Assembly: GCF_016415625.1 (NCBI RefSeq)
Contig: NZ_WBXP01000037.1
Span: 1 to 37,211 of the forward strand
Length of the DNA stretch: 37,211 nt
Origin: Shimwellia pseudoproteus
GTDB taxonomy: Bacteria; Pseudomonadota; Gammaproteobacteria; Enterobacterales; Enterobacteriaceae
Reading direction: 5' to 3'
Position 1 is the stretch's first letter; each line of letters begins with the position of its first letter. This document shows, piece after piece, positions 37,119 to 37,211 of the stretch. Made by a program: the position numbers and the translations under genes. The notes beneath the pieces were generated by a model, which saw nothing but the letters and a program-made list of their open reading frames with translations, was not told the origin of the DNA and did not search any database.

Positions 37119-37211
37119 GGAAGGTGCGAACAAGTTCCTGATATGAGATCATCATATTCATCCGGAGCGCATCCCAGAGGGACATCATGAGCCATCAACT
37201 CACCTTCGCCG
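37119..37211 (+). mobile_element. IS5-family insertion sequence, left end (continues beyond window)
   Basis: The terminal repeat GGAAGGTGCGAA begins at 37119 and is followed by CAAG and CTGATATGAGATCAT, as in IS5-group elements. The preceding bases CTAA (37115-37118) fit the IS5 target YTAR. The transposase start follows at 37187. The right end and second target copy are outside the window. Confidence 0.92.
37187..37211 (+). CDS. IS5-family transposase, first 8 codons only
   Basis: ATG at 37187 opens MSHQLTFA, the N-terminus of IS5/ISKpn26-type DDE transposases, with an AGAGGG ribosome site before it. The rest is cut off by the window edge. Confidence 0.9.

Overview
The window looks like chromosome of an enteric bacterium (Enterobacteriaceae) related to Escherichia but not E. 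coli itself. Nearly every protein has a recognisable E. coli K-12 counterpart of almost the same length, and gene order largely follows the K-12 replication-terminus region (rstAB to ydfG-dcp). Base composition is clearly GC-leaning and several K-12 genes are missing (tus beside rstB, ydgC, ynfC, ynfEFGH, ynfA, rspA). A genus such as Shimwellia, or another non-Escherichia enteric, would fit; the sequence alone does not let me name it.

Layout. (1) 1-482: 3' part of a lone type VI secretion Hcp-like gene. (2) 584-5998, minus strand: rstB, rstA, folM, ydgI, ydgH. (3) 6649-9577: pntAB transhydrogenase, closed by a bidirectional terminator. (4) 9654-13753: uspE, fnr (with FNR autoregulatory site), ogt, an unrecognised small membrane protein and smrA. 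This block is not next to pntB in K-12. (5) 13788-17644: tqsA, mdtJI (spermidine exporter), ydgD, the 27-residue ydgU, and an enlarged asr with an RstA-box-like site upstream. (6) 17797-19284: M32 carboxypeptidase, absent from this place in K-12. (7) 19417-27485: ynfM/ynfL, mlc (with an Mlc-like operator), ynfK (bioD2), clcB, dmsD, ynfD, speG, ynfB. (8) 27840-33532: rspB, ydfJ, ydfI, rspR and a ydfG copy broken by one in-frame TGA. (9) 33687-36910: dcp, a DUF805 membrane protein and a histidine-rich duplicated protein. (10) From 37119: left end of an IS5-family element, running off the window.

How the genes fit together. RstAB and a probable RstA target (asr) lie in the same window. MdtJI (spermidine export) and SpeG (spermidine acetylation) handle polyamines. 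RspB, YdfJ and YdfI look like an uptake and oxidation unit for a sugar acid or polyol, probably controlled by RspR; a near-identical 21-bp element lies upstream of both rspB and ydfI and is the best candidate operator. PntAB, Fnr and DmsD belong to redox and anaerobic physiology, but the molybdoenzyme that DmsD normally serves is not beside it.

I found no CRISPR array, rRNA, tRNA, prophage or recognisable defence island. The least explained items are the His-rich repeat protein, the 106-residue membrane protein, the shared rsp-region operator, the ydfG stop codon and a short orphan coding fragment near 36.4 kb.
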